Assembly (NCBI GenBank): GCA_022579005.1
Contig: MU401803.1
Location: forward strand, 1 to 29,304
DNA: 29,304 nucleotides
Direction of reading: 5' to 3'
DNA from: Poronia punctata
Lineage: Eukaryota > Ascomycota > Sordariomycetes > Xylariales > Xylariaceae
Below, in pieces: positions 11,367 to 20,960 of the stretch. A program made the position numbers and the translations under genes. Each line of letters begins with the position of its first letter. The first letter of the stretch is position 1. The notes beneath the pieces were generated by a model. It was not told the DNA's origin, made no database searches, and saw only the letters and a program-made list of their open reading frames with translations.

Positions 11367-12295
11367 ATGTCTTCACCACTTCTCGTCCTCGTACCCGGAG
11401 CATTCGGTACTCCGGAAGGGTTCAGCAAGCTGACCCCACATCTTCTCCAAGGGATCCAGACATATCCCGGGGGATACCCAAGCTGTAATCATCCCGACCC
11501 GGCGAATGCCGATTGTTCCGAGGATGTGGCGGCGCTTAGAAAAACGCTGGTCTCCCTGCTAGATGGTGATTATGATGAGAAGAAGAAGCGGGATATAGTT
11601 ATTCTTGCTCATTCGTATGGTGGTGTGGTTGCTGGGGGTGCGGCTAAGGGGTTGGATAGGGAGAGTCGTGATGAGAAGGGGTTTGGGAATGCGGTTGTTG
11701 GGTTGGTTTATTTGGCTGGGAATATGTGAGTGTAACCAGCACTCTAATTTGCATTTTCAATAGGAGGAAGCAGGCGCTGATTCCTAGTTACAGTACGCTC
11801 GAGGGCGAATCCCTACTTGATGCGATAGGAGGTTCATACCCCCCCTTTATCAAATCAGACAAACCATCAGAAGGATACGCAGTTATCGAACCAGCACGGG
11901 ATATTCTATACAATGATGTCGTCGAATGGGACCCGGAGCTCGACAAGTCTATGCAGCCGCATGCTCTTAGAGCTTTTGAGACGAAAGCTCCGGCGCCGGC
12001 TTGGATGGATAGGGGGTTTGATGGGAGGAGAGTGTATATTCGGACTTCGAATGATCAGTGTAATCCTACGTTTGTACAGGTAAAACTTCCTAGACCACCC
12101 CAGTTCCTCTATATACTCTTGACCGGGGAAGTTATAACTTATTGCTGATCTGGTTGTTAGGACCTATGGATCGAGAAGACTGGCGTCGAGTGGAATGTTG
12201 TCCATCTTGAGACGGGACATATGCCGTTTATCAGTCGACCGGAAGAATTGGGTTCCAAGGTTGTTGAAGCTGTCAATGGATTTAGGAAGCTTTAG
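11367..12295 (+). CDS. Alpha/beta hydrolase (AB_hydrolase_6-like esterase), 269 aa
   Basis: Exons 11367-11725, 11764-12079 and 12161-12295; introns of 38 and 81 bp. The first intron is very short, but it is needed because the frame hits TGA directly after the donor. The protein opens with the canonical strand-loop LLVLVPGAFGTPEGFSKLTP (oxyanion side). It then has the nucleophile elbow AHSYGG with Ser83, a likely acid in RTSNDQ (Asp217) and the catalytic His in TGHMPF (His245), so the triad looks complete. No signal peptide is present, so it is cytosolic. This is a large fungal family of small-molecule esterases and hydrolases; the substrate is unknown. The gene is co-oriented with HET-C and has no visible functional link to it. 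Confidence 0.88.
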
Positions 12296-13650
12296 GAGAA
12301 GACTTTTCAGTCAGGAATTACACGATACTAGAGAGGTATAATAGGATACTTTTAGATGGGCTTCTTTGGCATGGAGGTTCTGTCCAGGATCAGGCTGAAA
12401 AACTAACTCAGGGAATTACTAAATAGAACGAAATGATTCAAAACAACCTGACTGTGTATGCATGTCATATACATAGAACTGGGACAGAGTCCCTCCCTGA
12501 CCGTTCGCCTTTCGCTATACTACGTACATGTAAAAGATGGGCATTCGATAATTCTTTAGTGAACGGGAGAGGAATTGGAATATGACAAAATGCTGCAACT
12601 TTAAGTAGACTCCAGCTTGTTTGATGTTCATGAGCTGTTATCCTGTTTGTTTGTTTGAACTCAAACTGCAGAAAACAACTTCCCGAGAACCTATGACAAG
12701 CAGTATCCGAATAATGAATTTCAGTAGGGTTGACTCTTCAAATCATAGGTCCTTGATTACTAAGATGGTAGTAAGGGTCCATTGGTTCCTCTGGCAACTG
12801 CACGGTTTTTGTTCTATCACATCATCTACACTACAGATATATGCTAGAATATCGTTCTCTCAGTCTCATATGAAAGCCAGCAGGGAATTGAGCAAGGTAA
12901 AACGGTTATATCAGACTTGATTAGGGTTAAATAAGCAAGGCCATCCACGTGTATACCAAACAAGTTGATAGGCTAGCTGAAGTATGTCAGTCCACCACTG
13001 AAGATGCCTGCCACTGTTTAGAGGAGACAGGAGGGTTCTGTCCCTTGTCAGAATGTAGTTCCAAAGTCACACTGGGCACTAAAGTATGTCACTTGTTTGA
13101 TTTGTCACTAAGACTTCACATTGTCAGAGGGGTAGTTGCCATTGTAGTTTCATCGAAGGGTTCCATAGCCCTGCCATTCTCGCTTAATGTCCCATTGAGC
13201 CCCCATTGACACGTTCCTGCCCTCACAAGAGCCCCCATAGACAGAGTCAAACCAGCACAAAACAATAACAAAAAACTACACCGCCTTGAGTTCACAATGG
13301 TGAAATACACACCGCCCTAGTTTACAATGGCAGAAGTGCATTATGGTCCTGGTTTTGTGCGGCAGAAAATGTCTACAAGTATGCCCAAGTTTCCGCCGAC
13401 CCTCTGTCCCCTCTCCCTCTTCTTCTTTCTTTTATTTTCACCTCACCTCAAACGGTCTCGCACACCAGCAGACGTATCTAATCCCCATTCTATCGTCAAA
13501 ACGTTAGAAAGGGATACCAATGGTGTTTTCTGTCCTCGTAAGTTGTTTCTTTTCTTCTCTCTTGTTGTGCGCGCAAGTTGTCAACTTGCTGCGAAATCCT
13601 TTTGTTGTGTTATTGTTCTCGGCGGCCCCCTTCCATTCCGCATATCCATC
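12296..13650. other. Gene-poor stretch, short local duplication
   Basis: About 1.35 kb where I support no gene. Several frames are open by chance. At 13277-13330 an approximately 22-base block (ACACCGCC..AGTT.ACAATGG) occurs twice 32 bases apart, the second copy ending in an ATG at 13327. The frame from 13327 is open into the next gene model, but its Phe/Leu-rich content looks like an untranslated pyrimidine-rich leader. Confidence 0.35.
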
Positions 13651-15297
13651 ATGGGAATGTCCCAATTAACTAAAGCTTCATATTGGGTAGCAACTGCCAC
13701 AACAGGCGTTGGAACAGACCTTCAGGCAGACGGCCTTGTTCGTCGCCTCATACCCATGTAAGTCAATTATATCTCTTTGTCACATCCTCAATACCTACAT
13801 TGGATTATTTTTATTATCTCTCAACTCGCCGACCACCGCCTTTGTCGCATCTGAAATTCAATCATGTCTTATCTAACCCTACCCTCAAAGGCTTAATCAC
13901 TTGGGGTTGTGGTCTGCAATTGTCGCAACAGACACTGCAAGCTACAAGGATATGGTGTTGCTTGGGTTCCGTCTAAAAGTAAGTCAACTATTTTCATTTG
14001 ATCTTTCAACACTTGTTAGTTATGCCAACTCCTGTGGTTAATTTGTACTCGCCGACCTCCCTTTTACCGCTTATTTACCACCCAAGGTAAAACTAACAAA
14101 CTCTGTGTTTCTTTTTAGCTATCACCCAGTTATAGTCGGCAACAACCCTGCCGTGTGCTCACAAAACACTGTGGGCGTGTGCCTCCCGCCTCTGAGAACG
14201 AGAGGGTGGTGTGAGGGTCGCTGTGTATGCCAACCGCATGGTACAACTCTTCCATACTCATTCTTTTCATACCAATATATATCTAACAGGTCAAATAGCA
14301 CAGCAGGCCCAAGACTCTGGGCGATCCTACTCTTCCAGTTCAGGAAGAGGAACCGGCGACTACCAAAGTCGGGTGGTGGTGCTTCTTCCAAAGAAGAGGT
14401 ACTGGGGCGTTGCTGGTCCCTCTGCTCATGCCCACAACAAGGTATGTTCGCCTCTGCCCTTCCGCGATTGTCGTCATCTTCCGGGATACCAGAATGGCGC
14501 CTGCGCTTCGTGCGTCTACCAGTCCCATGGACGTCGTTGCACTCACTTCGTCGACCCTGCCGCCGCCAACGACGACAATGACGACGATGATGACGACGAG
14601 GGGGAGGGGGTTCCTGCTATCGAGGAGGGTGGTTCGCAAGAGTCGGCGATCGCTATCGAGTCGGACGAAGAGGAGTCGGAAAGGTATGTCTTGTTATGAT
14701 CTTTTCGGAGTTTTATATCTGACAATTTGAATAGAGCAGCGCGGGCTTCCTCCTCCTCCTCGTTCCCAACGGGAGGAAGAAAAAGAGATTGCCACGGTGT
14801 GGTTGGGGTGCCTCTTCACCAACAAGAAGAGGTTACTCGTGGCGTGGTGGGAGGTGCTCAGCCGCGGCCCACAAGAACCGTGTGGTATGTATTGTCTTTA
14901 TCCTCTCTAAACCTACTCGACATATCTGACAATGTGTATCTACAGGTGCCCGGCTCGTCTTGAACACGAAGACGACGACATGGACTGTCGGCTGCCTCTT
15001 CTCAAGAAAAAGGCAGAAACCCTTTCCCGGTCTCTATCCCGACCCCACATCCTCTCGGTGTTGCCGACTCCTACAACACCCACCCCATCCTGTCTTCTCC
15101 ATCAAAACCTGCCGAGAAATAGATTCTGGGTCCGTCGGTCAACAGACACTCCGGGAGCACATCCGCTACCATCAACAACCAGAAACCCACTGTCGTTGTT
15201 TGCTTCGCTGTGCCTCTTCCAATACAGGCTCGCCCGTCCACGACTGCTTGAACCCACCTTTCGTGCCGTGCTTCTCCGGGCGACATTGACGTCTTAA
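13651..15297 (+). CDS. Provisional six-exon gene, DUF3716-like Cys motif protein
   Basis: Proposed exons: 13651-13757, 13891-13978, 14119-14208, 14304-14683, 14735-14884, 14946-15297 (388 aa, frame kept). The best-supported part is exon 4: CSPLPFRDCRHLPGYQNGAC then ASCVYQSHGRRCTHF. This matches the DUF3716 pattern C-x-PF-x2-C ... G-x-CA-x-C ... G-x-x-C, a Cys module repeated widely in filamentous fungi and presumed to bind zinc. An Asp/Glu-rich acidic stretch follows. Exon 3 has PCRVLTKHC, a possible partner Cys set. The tail includes MDCRLPLLKKKAETL. Introns 1 and 2 begin alike (GTAAGTCAA) and share ACTCGCCGACC. Introns 4 and 5 share ATATCTGACAAT. The junction of exons 3 and 4 is the weakest point, since several acceptors fit. 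The locus could be a decayed copy. Confidence 0.4.
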
Positions 15298-15887
15298 TCG
15301 TCGCCCGTGGCGTCTCACTGTACCACTCAAACCATGGGACGTGAAGAGAACAGGCGTCAGCAATAGCCTGTCCTCCCGCCGCATGCACGACATACAAGTC
15401 GTCGCATGTTTTGCCTTCTCTTACTCGCTTTATATAAGAGTCACGCCCTTGCATAACACCACACGTTGTGCAACTGTTAAAGTATCATGAATACATTCGG
15501 ACTTCTTTTCACCAACGACCTCGGCATGGAAAATCGCCATAACATCCAAACACCTTGTTGTTGTGACTTTATAGACACCAAGTATCCCTTGTTGTCCATA
15601 TCCCGCCCCGCCATCCTGCCGGGTGTGTCTCTCTTTTCGTCTGCTTAACCAACTAGACGATGTCGAGGCTTGTCACAAACAAGACCAGCATCTCATCAAG
15701 TATCAAACCCGTGCTCTCCATGTTCCACGACAGCCGTTCCCCAGAGAACATTCAACCCCCTTCTCTGGTTAGTTACAATTCTCAAAACCAAAAAAAAAAT
15801 CATGAAGCACAAGCTAACCTCTCCATCTAATCTAGCCATTGTCCGGATCCAGACAATTGATGCACCTGGTTCGGTGCTGTGCCTGCT
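15298..15887. other. Intergenic; two short possible reading frames
   Basis: A 53-codon frame starts at 15487 (MNTFGLLFTNDLG) behind TATATAAGAG near 15430. A second frame starts at 15661 (MSRLVTNKTS) and can be spliced over a GTTAGT...CTAATCTAG intron (about 15768-15836). Neither matches a family I know, and both are too short to claim as genes. Confidence 0.3.
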
Positions 15888-16043
15888 TGATATAGATTAG
15901 CTGGCTGTTTTTTTTCCTGCTTGGAATATACATGCTATGCTATCTGTTTGTCAAGCAGAAGTTGGGTTTCTTCTACCACAGAGAAGAACCCACCTTTCTT
16001 CGGCTATGAGTACGGTTGGGTCCAAGTGCCCAATGGAGAAGAG
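15888..16043. repeat. Dispersed repeat, copy 1 (hairpin-bearing)
   Basis: About 155 bases, starting TGATATAGATTAGCTGGCTG, then a T-run and CTGCTTGGAATATACATGC. It contains the inverted pair CTGCTTG ... CAAGCAG and a second stem-loop at 15963-15992 (TGGGTTTCTTCT / AGAAGAACCCA). It ends with CGGCTATGAGTA and GGTCCAAGTGCCC. It is shared nearly intact with 16146-16315 and in its first half with 16846-16922. Confidence 0.75.
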
Positions 16044-16145
16044 GCCCCAGAGGGGTGTTCTTCTCTAACAACAAAGAAGAGCCCTCCTCCACCGTTCCGA
16101 GATCCGGACGTGGCTTGGTGGTAACTTAGGGATGCTTGTTACAGA

Positions 16146-16315
16146 TCTGCTGGCTTGTTTTTTTTTTCCTGCTTGGAATATACATGCTATGCTATCTGTT
16201 TGTTCAAGGCAGAAGTTGGTGGATTTCCTTCTTCTTCTTCTACAAAGAAGAAGAGAACCCCCCCCTTTCCTCGGCTATGAGTAAGGTTGGGTCCAAGTGC
16301 CCGATGGAGAAAGAG
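16146..16315. repeat. Dispersed repeat, copy 2 (hairpin-bearing)
   Basis: Same order of blocks as copy 1: GCTGGCTTG plus T-run, CTGCTTGGAATATACATGC, an expanded hairpin TTCTTCTTCTTC / GAAGAAGAG at about 16227-16255, then CTCGGCTATGAGTA and GGTCCAAGTGCCC. The hairpin arms differ from copy 1 but keep complementarity, which suggests the fold rather than the bases is retained. Confidence 0.75.
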
Positions 16316-16362
16316 CTTGACAACCCCAATGCCGGACTCTCTCTCTCTCCCTCTCTCTCTGC

Positions 16363-16391
16363 CTTTCTCTTGTCCAACATCAAGAGAAGGC
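16363..16391. repeat. Short hairpin repeat, copy a
   Basis: CCTTTCTCTTG-TCCAACAT-CAAGAGAAGG forms a stem of about ten pairs. The same loop and near-identical arms recur at 16758-16788. Confidence 0.6.
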
Positions 16392-16757
16392 TCTCGGAAA
16401 AAAAGGCAGGCGTTTTTCTTTCGGCCAGACTGGTGTTTTTAAGACCCGGCCCGAGATCAGACAAGTGTAGAGGATCCGGGAGTCACGGCCGGAAATGCAT
16501 ACGTTCGATCAATCAAGGGTCCCGTCGTCTACCTCAAGGCTGGTTGGTGGGGCTCTGGGGAAAAACACCTGCCATCGAAAGGCGGTCGGTCGGTTCTGGT
16601 CTTCCATCCGATATAGCGACAACCTCGACGGATTTGAAACAACCCCTCGACAACAAGGCTCGAAAATTTTGCTAGTTGGTGTCCAAGATCCGGGCTGATA
16701 CACTAGCTGCGGACCTCCTGAGCGCGAACAAGTTTCAGATCGTTGTCTCGCCCCTTC

Positions 16758-16788
16758 CTTCCTCTTGTCCAACATCGAGAGTGAAGGC
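16758..16788. repeat. Short hairpin repeat, copy b
   Basis: CTTCCTCTTGTCCAACATCG, then AGAGTGAAGG: same loop (TCCAACATC) and arms as 16363-16391 with a few changes. In both places it is followed by AAGGC-type sequence and, within 90 bases, a GGTGTTTTT run. Confidence 0.55.
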
Positions 16789-16845
16789 AAGCCGGCGAGA
16801 AAGAGAGATGTAAACGAGGCCCAAATCGGTGTTTTTTTCCTTCCT

Positions 16846-16922
16846 TGATATAGATTAGCTGGCTGTTTTTTTTCCTGCTTGGAATATACATGCTATGCTA
16901 TCTGTTTTCAAGCAGAAGTTGG
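16846..16922. repeat. Dispersed repeat, copy 3 (first half only)
   Basis: TGATATAGATTAGCTGGCTG through CTGCTTGGAATATACATGC and CAAGCAGAAGTTGG. It is nearly identical to copy 1 for about 75 bases and then diverges into a GGTTGGTTGG run. The CTGCTTG/CAAGCAG inverted pair is kept. Confidence 0.7.
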
Positions 16923-18042
16923 TTGGTTGGTTGGTTGGGTCGGGTGTTTAGAGAGAGAGGTCTTTGATACAACATTCAAAGCCTCTTGCTGTTTTGTTCT
17001 GTACAATTCTTGGACACTGCACTGGGGTCGAGGAAGTAGATGCCCGTCAAAGACTGTCTGTCCATTGCGGGCTACGCATCAGATACTGGGTTGGGCCTGT
17101 TTCTTCGACCTATAGATAGGTTTCTCTCTTGTCTGTCATTCAGTACATTAATGTTACCCCAGGACTTCCCGCACAAGTCCAGGCGAGGGCGCGGGTGGTG
17201 ATGCAGGATGTATCGCAGCGAGAGGGGGGGGGGCCCTGTTCCCGAGAAGGGGTGTGGTGGGATTGGTACAGGAGAGCTTGGAAAGGGATATGGTACTGAA
17301 GAAGTTGGATACTTTGTTCTTTTAGGATATCGAGTCATGCCTGATCGAAATAAACGAAAAATGATACCTACCTATCTATCTTCCTCTGCTGTGATCATGT
17401 GTGCGTATAATATAAAATGACTTGGTGTTAAGGCTATGTCTGAGATGGGGTAAATCTAGATTGAACATTGAGTGTCGTAATACACTAACCGACGTAGTAC
17501 TTTGTTGTTTTGGTCTCTTCGTTGCTTCCGACTGTCCACATTAGCCATGCATGTTATACAATACAATGATGCGGCTTACGAAGATTAAATCGCCATGTAG
17601 GGTTGCGGCGTCTACGTGACCACTGACCAGTTGGTTCCTTATTGCAGCAATTAAGTAGTTTTCTATTTTTAAGAGATACCAACATCACATTTGTTGTTGG
17701 CGACAGGTGCAGAATGATCATACTGTCACGGTTCCGGTCTCGGTGCCTACGTGTACAGACCAAGTCTACACCGAAACGCCTATATAAGTAGATACAGGAG
17801 ACCTCTGCTTCTCAGAGAAACCTTCCCTCCTTGTGCAATAACAATAAGTCATTACGGACCCCCCGGCAGTGTAGACTGTGACACATGCGTCCAACCCCTT
17901 TTCTCCCCAATCAAGAAAACGGTGACAAAACCTGATCCTATTCCACCTGGTGACTTTATAAGAAACCATCTTGTTCTTCTTTTCCCCTTTATACCAAACA
18001 CTTCACTGACCTCCCCTCCTTCATTGACTAGGAACCAAAACC
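16923..18042. other. Intergenic, no supported gene
   Basis: About 1.1 kb. It holds a GGTT run at 16920-16938 and a G-run near 17224-17233. No domain-bearing frame is seen. Sequence just before 18043 has intron-like ends (TTCATTGACTAG near 18030), so a lost first exon of the following relic may lie here. Confidence 0.4.
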
Positions 18043-18968
18043 CTTTTTTCCATCGTGGGTATCCCAGCAATCCAACAAATATTCAATTTCCCAACAGTCT
18101 TTATAGAGAACATCCACGTCCTTCCCACTGGCAATCTCCTCCTTACCACCATGGAACCACCAAACCTCCTCTACATTCTCGACCCGAATTCCCCAAACCC
18201 AGAAACAAAGCCAGCAGCTCGATTCAATAGCACCGTCACAGGTCTAACAGGAATCGTGCCTCTCGACGGAGACCTGTACGCCGTAGGCGGAGGAACACAT
18301 ACCGCTCCTCTTTTGGATTTGAAAGAGGTAGTTTCCACGTATACATCGTGTCACTTCAGACAGGAAGCGTGGTGAATAGTATTCCTGTTCCCGACACGGC
18401 AACATTAAACGGTATGGCAGCTCTACCACGCAATCCGCATATCATCCTCGGTGCGGATTCAATTGATAAACGGATATTTACTATTGATACGCGTTAGCAA
18501 AATCTGTAGAGGTGGTGTTTGAAGATGCTGCGCTTGCGCCAAGTATTGGGGTGTTGGGTATTCCCCCTATCGGAATCAATGGGTTGAGAATACGCGAGGA
18601 ATTTCTATACTTCACCAATTCCAACCAGGGAACCTTTTCCCGCTTTCGAATCGATGATCATGGGAATAAGATTTGTGGTATTGAGATATTGGCTCGAAGT
18701 ACGGCGGCTAATCAGATATATGATGATTTTTACTTTTGATTTGGAAGGGAATGTTTATATCGCGGTGTATCCGTCATCTGTGGTCAAGGTTACGCCAGAG
18801 GGTATGCAAGAAAGAATTGCTGGTTTAGAAGCGGAGTCGTCTCTTGTCTTGAAAGAGCCAACATCGATTGCACTGGCGCGGGATGGGAAGTCTTTCTATG
18901 TAGTGACTGGTGGATTGTTCTATGCTGATCCGAGGGAAGGAGGTCAGGTTGTTCAGATTCATTTATAG
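18043..18968 (+). pseudogene. Broken six-bladed beta-propeller (SMP-30/TolB-like) gene
   Basis: The reading frame resembles secreted fungal SMP-30/gluconolactonase-like propellers: FNFPTVFIENIHVLPTGNLL, then DPNSPNPE, DTATLNGMAALPRNPHIILG, GINGLRIREEFLYFTNSNQG and DLEGNVYIA. No ATG or signal peptide precedes the first block. The homologous frame is interrupted three times: near 18314 (one base short), near 18495 (one base short, followed by stops), and near 18735, where a T-run is one base too long and TGA follows. With three frame breaks in 0.9 kb and no start, this is a pseudogene unless the assembly is poor. Members of this family often sit in fungal biosynthetic clusters, so it may be a lost cluster gene; that is inference. 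Confidence 0.8.
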
Positions 18969-19169
18969 GCACATAAGATATTTCTTTTACACATAGTTTC
19001 GGGCTGCAAAAAGAGAAATGGGGAGTAAATAATAATAATATCATCGATCAGCAGTGAGTGAGTGTATTGTATTTGCCTATCGGTGTCATACAGCGATCCA
19101 AGTTATATAAATGCAAAACACTAGGTACCCAAAGAGCTTGTCCAACGAAAGCTATAGTCATCTGAGGCG

Positions 19170-19760
19170 CTACTCCGAACCAACGGCATTCCAAGGAACA
19201 GCATCACCTGAGCGCTTTTCGGAGCCAACGGCATTCCATGGAACAGCATCGCCCGAACGTTTCTCAGAACCCACCGCATTCCAGGGAACAGCGTCACCCG
19301 AACGCTTTTCAGAACCCACAGCGTTCCATGGGACAGCATCACCCGAACGTTTCTCGGAGCCTACGGCGTTCCAAGGGACAGCGTCACCCGAGCGTTTCTC
19401 AGAACCCACAGCGTTCCAAGGTACGGCGTCGCCTGAGCGTTTTTCAGAACCCACGGCATTCCAAGGCACGGCGTCTCCTGAACGCTTTTCGGAACCTACA
19501 GCGTTCCACGGGACGGCATCACCTGAACGTTTCTCAGAACCCACCGCATTCCAGGGAACAGCATCACCTGAGCGCTTCTCAGAACCCACAGCGTTCCAGG
19601 GCACGGCATCACCTGACCGTTTCTCTAAAGCCAGACTTAGTATACCTAGTGAGTTGACAAAGGTTCGGCAGTAGGTTAGGTACTTACCGTTGGTTGTTGG
19701 AAGGGAGAATCCTCCAATGACCAACAAGCTCATGGTAACGCCAATCTTGAAAAGATGCAT
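19170..19760 (-). CDS. Secreted Kex2-processed repeat precursor, candidate dikaritin-type RiPP precursor
   Basis: Minus-strand gene; start codon at 19758-19760, stop (TAG) at 19170-19172. N terminus MHLFKIGVTMSLLVIGGFSL is a signal peptide. A 42-base GT-AG intron (19646-19687) is likely. Because it is a multiple of three, the unspliced (196 aa) and spliced (182 aa) forms are both open. After ...LALE come exactly ten copies of KRSGDAVPWNAVGSE, the last followed directly by the stop. KR is a Kex2 site, so secretion would release ten identical SGDAVPWNAVGSE-KR peptides. Ustiloxin, phomopsin and asperipin precursors have the same design, and two UstYa-type genes follow downstream. The short core with acidic flanks fits that family, but Trp is its only aromatic residue. 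A plain Kex2-processed secreted repeat protein is the alternative; an alpha-pheromone is unlikely (no WCRxxGQxCW-type unit). Confidence 0.85.
   Translation of the reverse strand: MHLFKIGVTMSLLVIGGFSLPTTNGKYLTYCRTFVNSLGILSLALEKRSGDAVPWNAVGSEKRSGDAVPWNAVGSEKRSGDAVPWNAVGSEKRSGDAVPWNAVGSEKRSGDAVPWNAVGSEKRSGDAVPWNAVGSEKRSGDAVPWNAVGSEKRSGDAVPWNAVGSEKRSGDAVPWNAVGSEKRSGDAVPWNAVGSE
19173..19622 (-). repeat. Ten 45-bp tandem repeats encoding the core peptides
   Basis: 450 bases, ten units of 45. The minus-strand translation is invariant in all ten, while base differences between units are synonymous in that frame. The same differences change the plus-strand frame (His/Gln and Asp/Glu variation in AF[H/Q]GTASP[E/D]RF). 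This shows which strand is coding and points to selection on the peptide. Confidence 0.92.
19646..19687 (-). other. Probable 42-bp intron in the precursor gene
   Basis: Read on the minus strand it begins GTAAGTACCTAAC and ends CAACTCACTAG. Donor and acceptor are good. Removal joins TTNG to ILSLALE and keeps frame. It lies between the signal peptide and the first Kex2 site. Confidence 0.65.
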
Positions 19761-19906
19761 GATGAAGTAAATGTTTGGGAGGTCTTCTGTCCTGGAAAAT
19801 GGAGTGGAGTTTGGTGGTTGATGAAAAAGAAGAATATGGCTATTGTTTGTGCTGAAGACGAGAGTGTTGAAAGGACGAGTGTCAAACTGACGGCTGGTTT
19901 CATTCC

Positions 19907-19915
19907 TTTATATAG
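19907..19915 (-). promoter_or_regulatory. TATA box of the precursor gene
   Basis: CTATATAAA on the minus strand, about 150 bases before the ATG. A long pyrimidine/CAAC-rich leader follows (CTTTCAACACTCTCG... ATTTACTTCATC-ATG). This is typical of a strongly expressed fungal secreted protein. Confidence 0.6.
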
Positions 19916-19920
19916 ATACT

Positions 19921-20960
19921 AGGTGATAACAACAAGCTCTAGATGGGTTCTTGATCTCTCCCGATACCGCACATCCTCGCGTGATATTGCGTGGCCAATG
20001 TTGCGACTCTCCCAGGCCATGGATATGGGGGGGGGGGATAATCGTCTAGACTCTTGAAGACTAATAGTAGGTAGTATCTGAGGATCCTAGCCTGTTTCCT
20101 GATACCCCGAGTGATGGCACATATTTGCTGCGTGCGTCGAATGCACAACGTGGGAGCTTGGAGGTCGAGTAACTACCGTACTATCAACATATTATCTTTT
20201 CTCTCAATATGTAGATATCATACGATGTTGATGCCGATTTGAAGTATAAGGTATTTCAGTGTCATCGCCGCTCCCTGTACGTCTGAGGCGTGAACTGGGC
20301 TGTAAGCCTTATGATACGCAGTTCTGTTCTCTCCGGTCAAAATTGAGTGTCATCTCCTGAGTCCGATAGCATAACATTTGATGTTACACTGGCCCACTTA
20401 TGCGAGTTTGAGGCGTACTTTATCTATTGTGGAGGACTTAGGGATCAGTACCTATTGGAAAGAGCGGAGGTCGTGGGGTCTACTCCAATCTTCAAGGATT
20501 GCTGACGATTTCCCCCGAGTTTAAGTTCTTATTTTAAGCACCGAGGTCCATAAAAGCTTGGGGCATAAGTGTGGTATTATCAGATGATCGATTTGCAGAA
20601 AGAGATCTGGATTCGCGCAGGGGTGATGATTGGCCTAGAAGATTTAGAGTTGCGTAGGGTCGTACCGGTAAACGGCGTATATGCAGGCGAGCTGTACGTG
20701 TATGGAATATGCAGTCTAAACTCTGGACCCTGTAATCCTCAGGCTTCCCTATTGCAGATTGGTCCAAGAGAGGAGTTGTCTATCTTTGGTCATAATGTAT
20801 GGCTATGGCGCAAACGCCGTTTCTACCTCCCTAGATGGATAGGTACCTATATTCCTGTGTCCCACCACTGCCTGGCTTTGGCATTGTTTTCCTATTACCT
20901 CGACCCTCCCATCTATTTTCATCGCATAATCCGTCGAAATTCTTCCCGGTATCTTTCACA
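19921..20960. other. Divergent intergenic region between precursor and UstYa gene
   Basis: About 1 kb separating the minus-strand precursor from the plus-strand oxidase, so it should contain both promoters. It includes a G-run at 20029-20037. An open frame at 20569-20982 has no recognisable domain and runs over the UstYa start in another frame; I do not call it. Confidence 0.4.

Noticed and set aside
13327..13650. Upstream extension of the DUF3716-like gene from ATG 13327
   Set aside because: Open frame but Phe/Leu/Ser-rich from a pyrimidine-rich leader; no domain support.
15071..15454. Minus-strand 127-aa frame
   Set aside because: Opposes the provisional last exon and has no recognisable domain; cannot be supported.
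19173..19622. CRISPR-like array
   Set aside because: Period 45 with no unique spacers, coding on the minus strand, in a eukaryotic genome.
19111..19674. Plus-strand 187-aa repeat frame (SEPTAFQGTASPERF units)
   Set aside because: It has no signal peptide and its residues vary between units exactly where the minus-strand frame changes silently. It is the antisense shadow of the precursor.
19170..19760. Alpha-type mating pheromone precursor
   Set aside because: Units lack the WC...CW or similar pheromone core and the Xaa-Ala/Pro trimming dipeptides; UstYa-type neighbours favour a RiPP.
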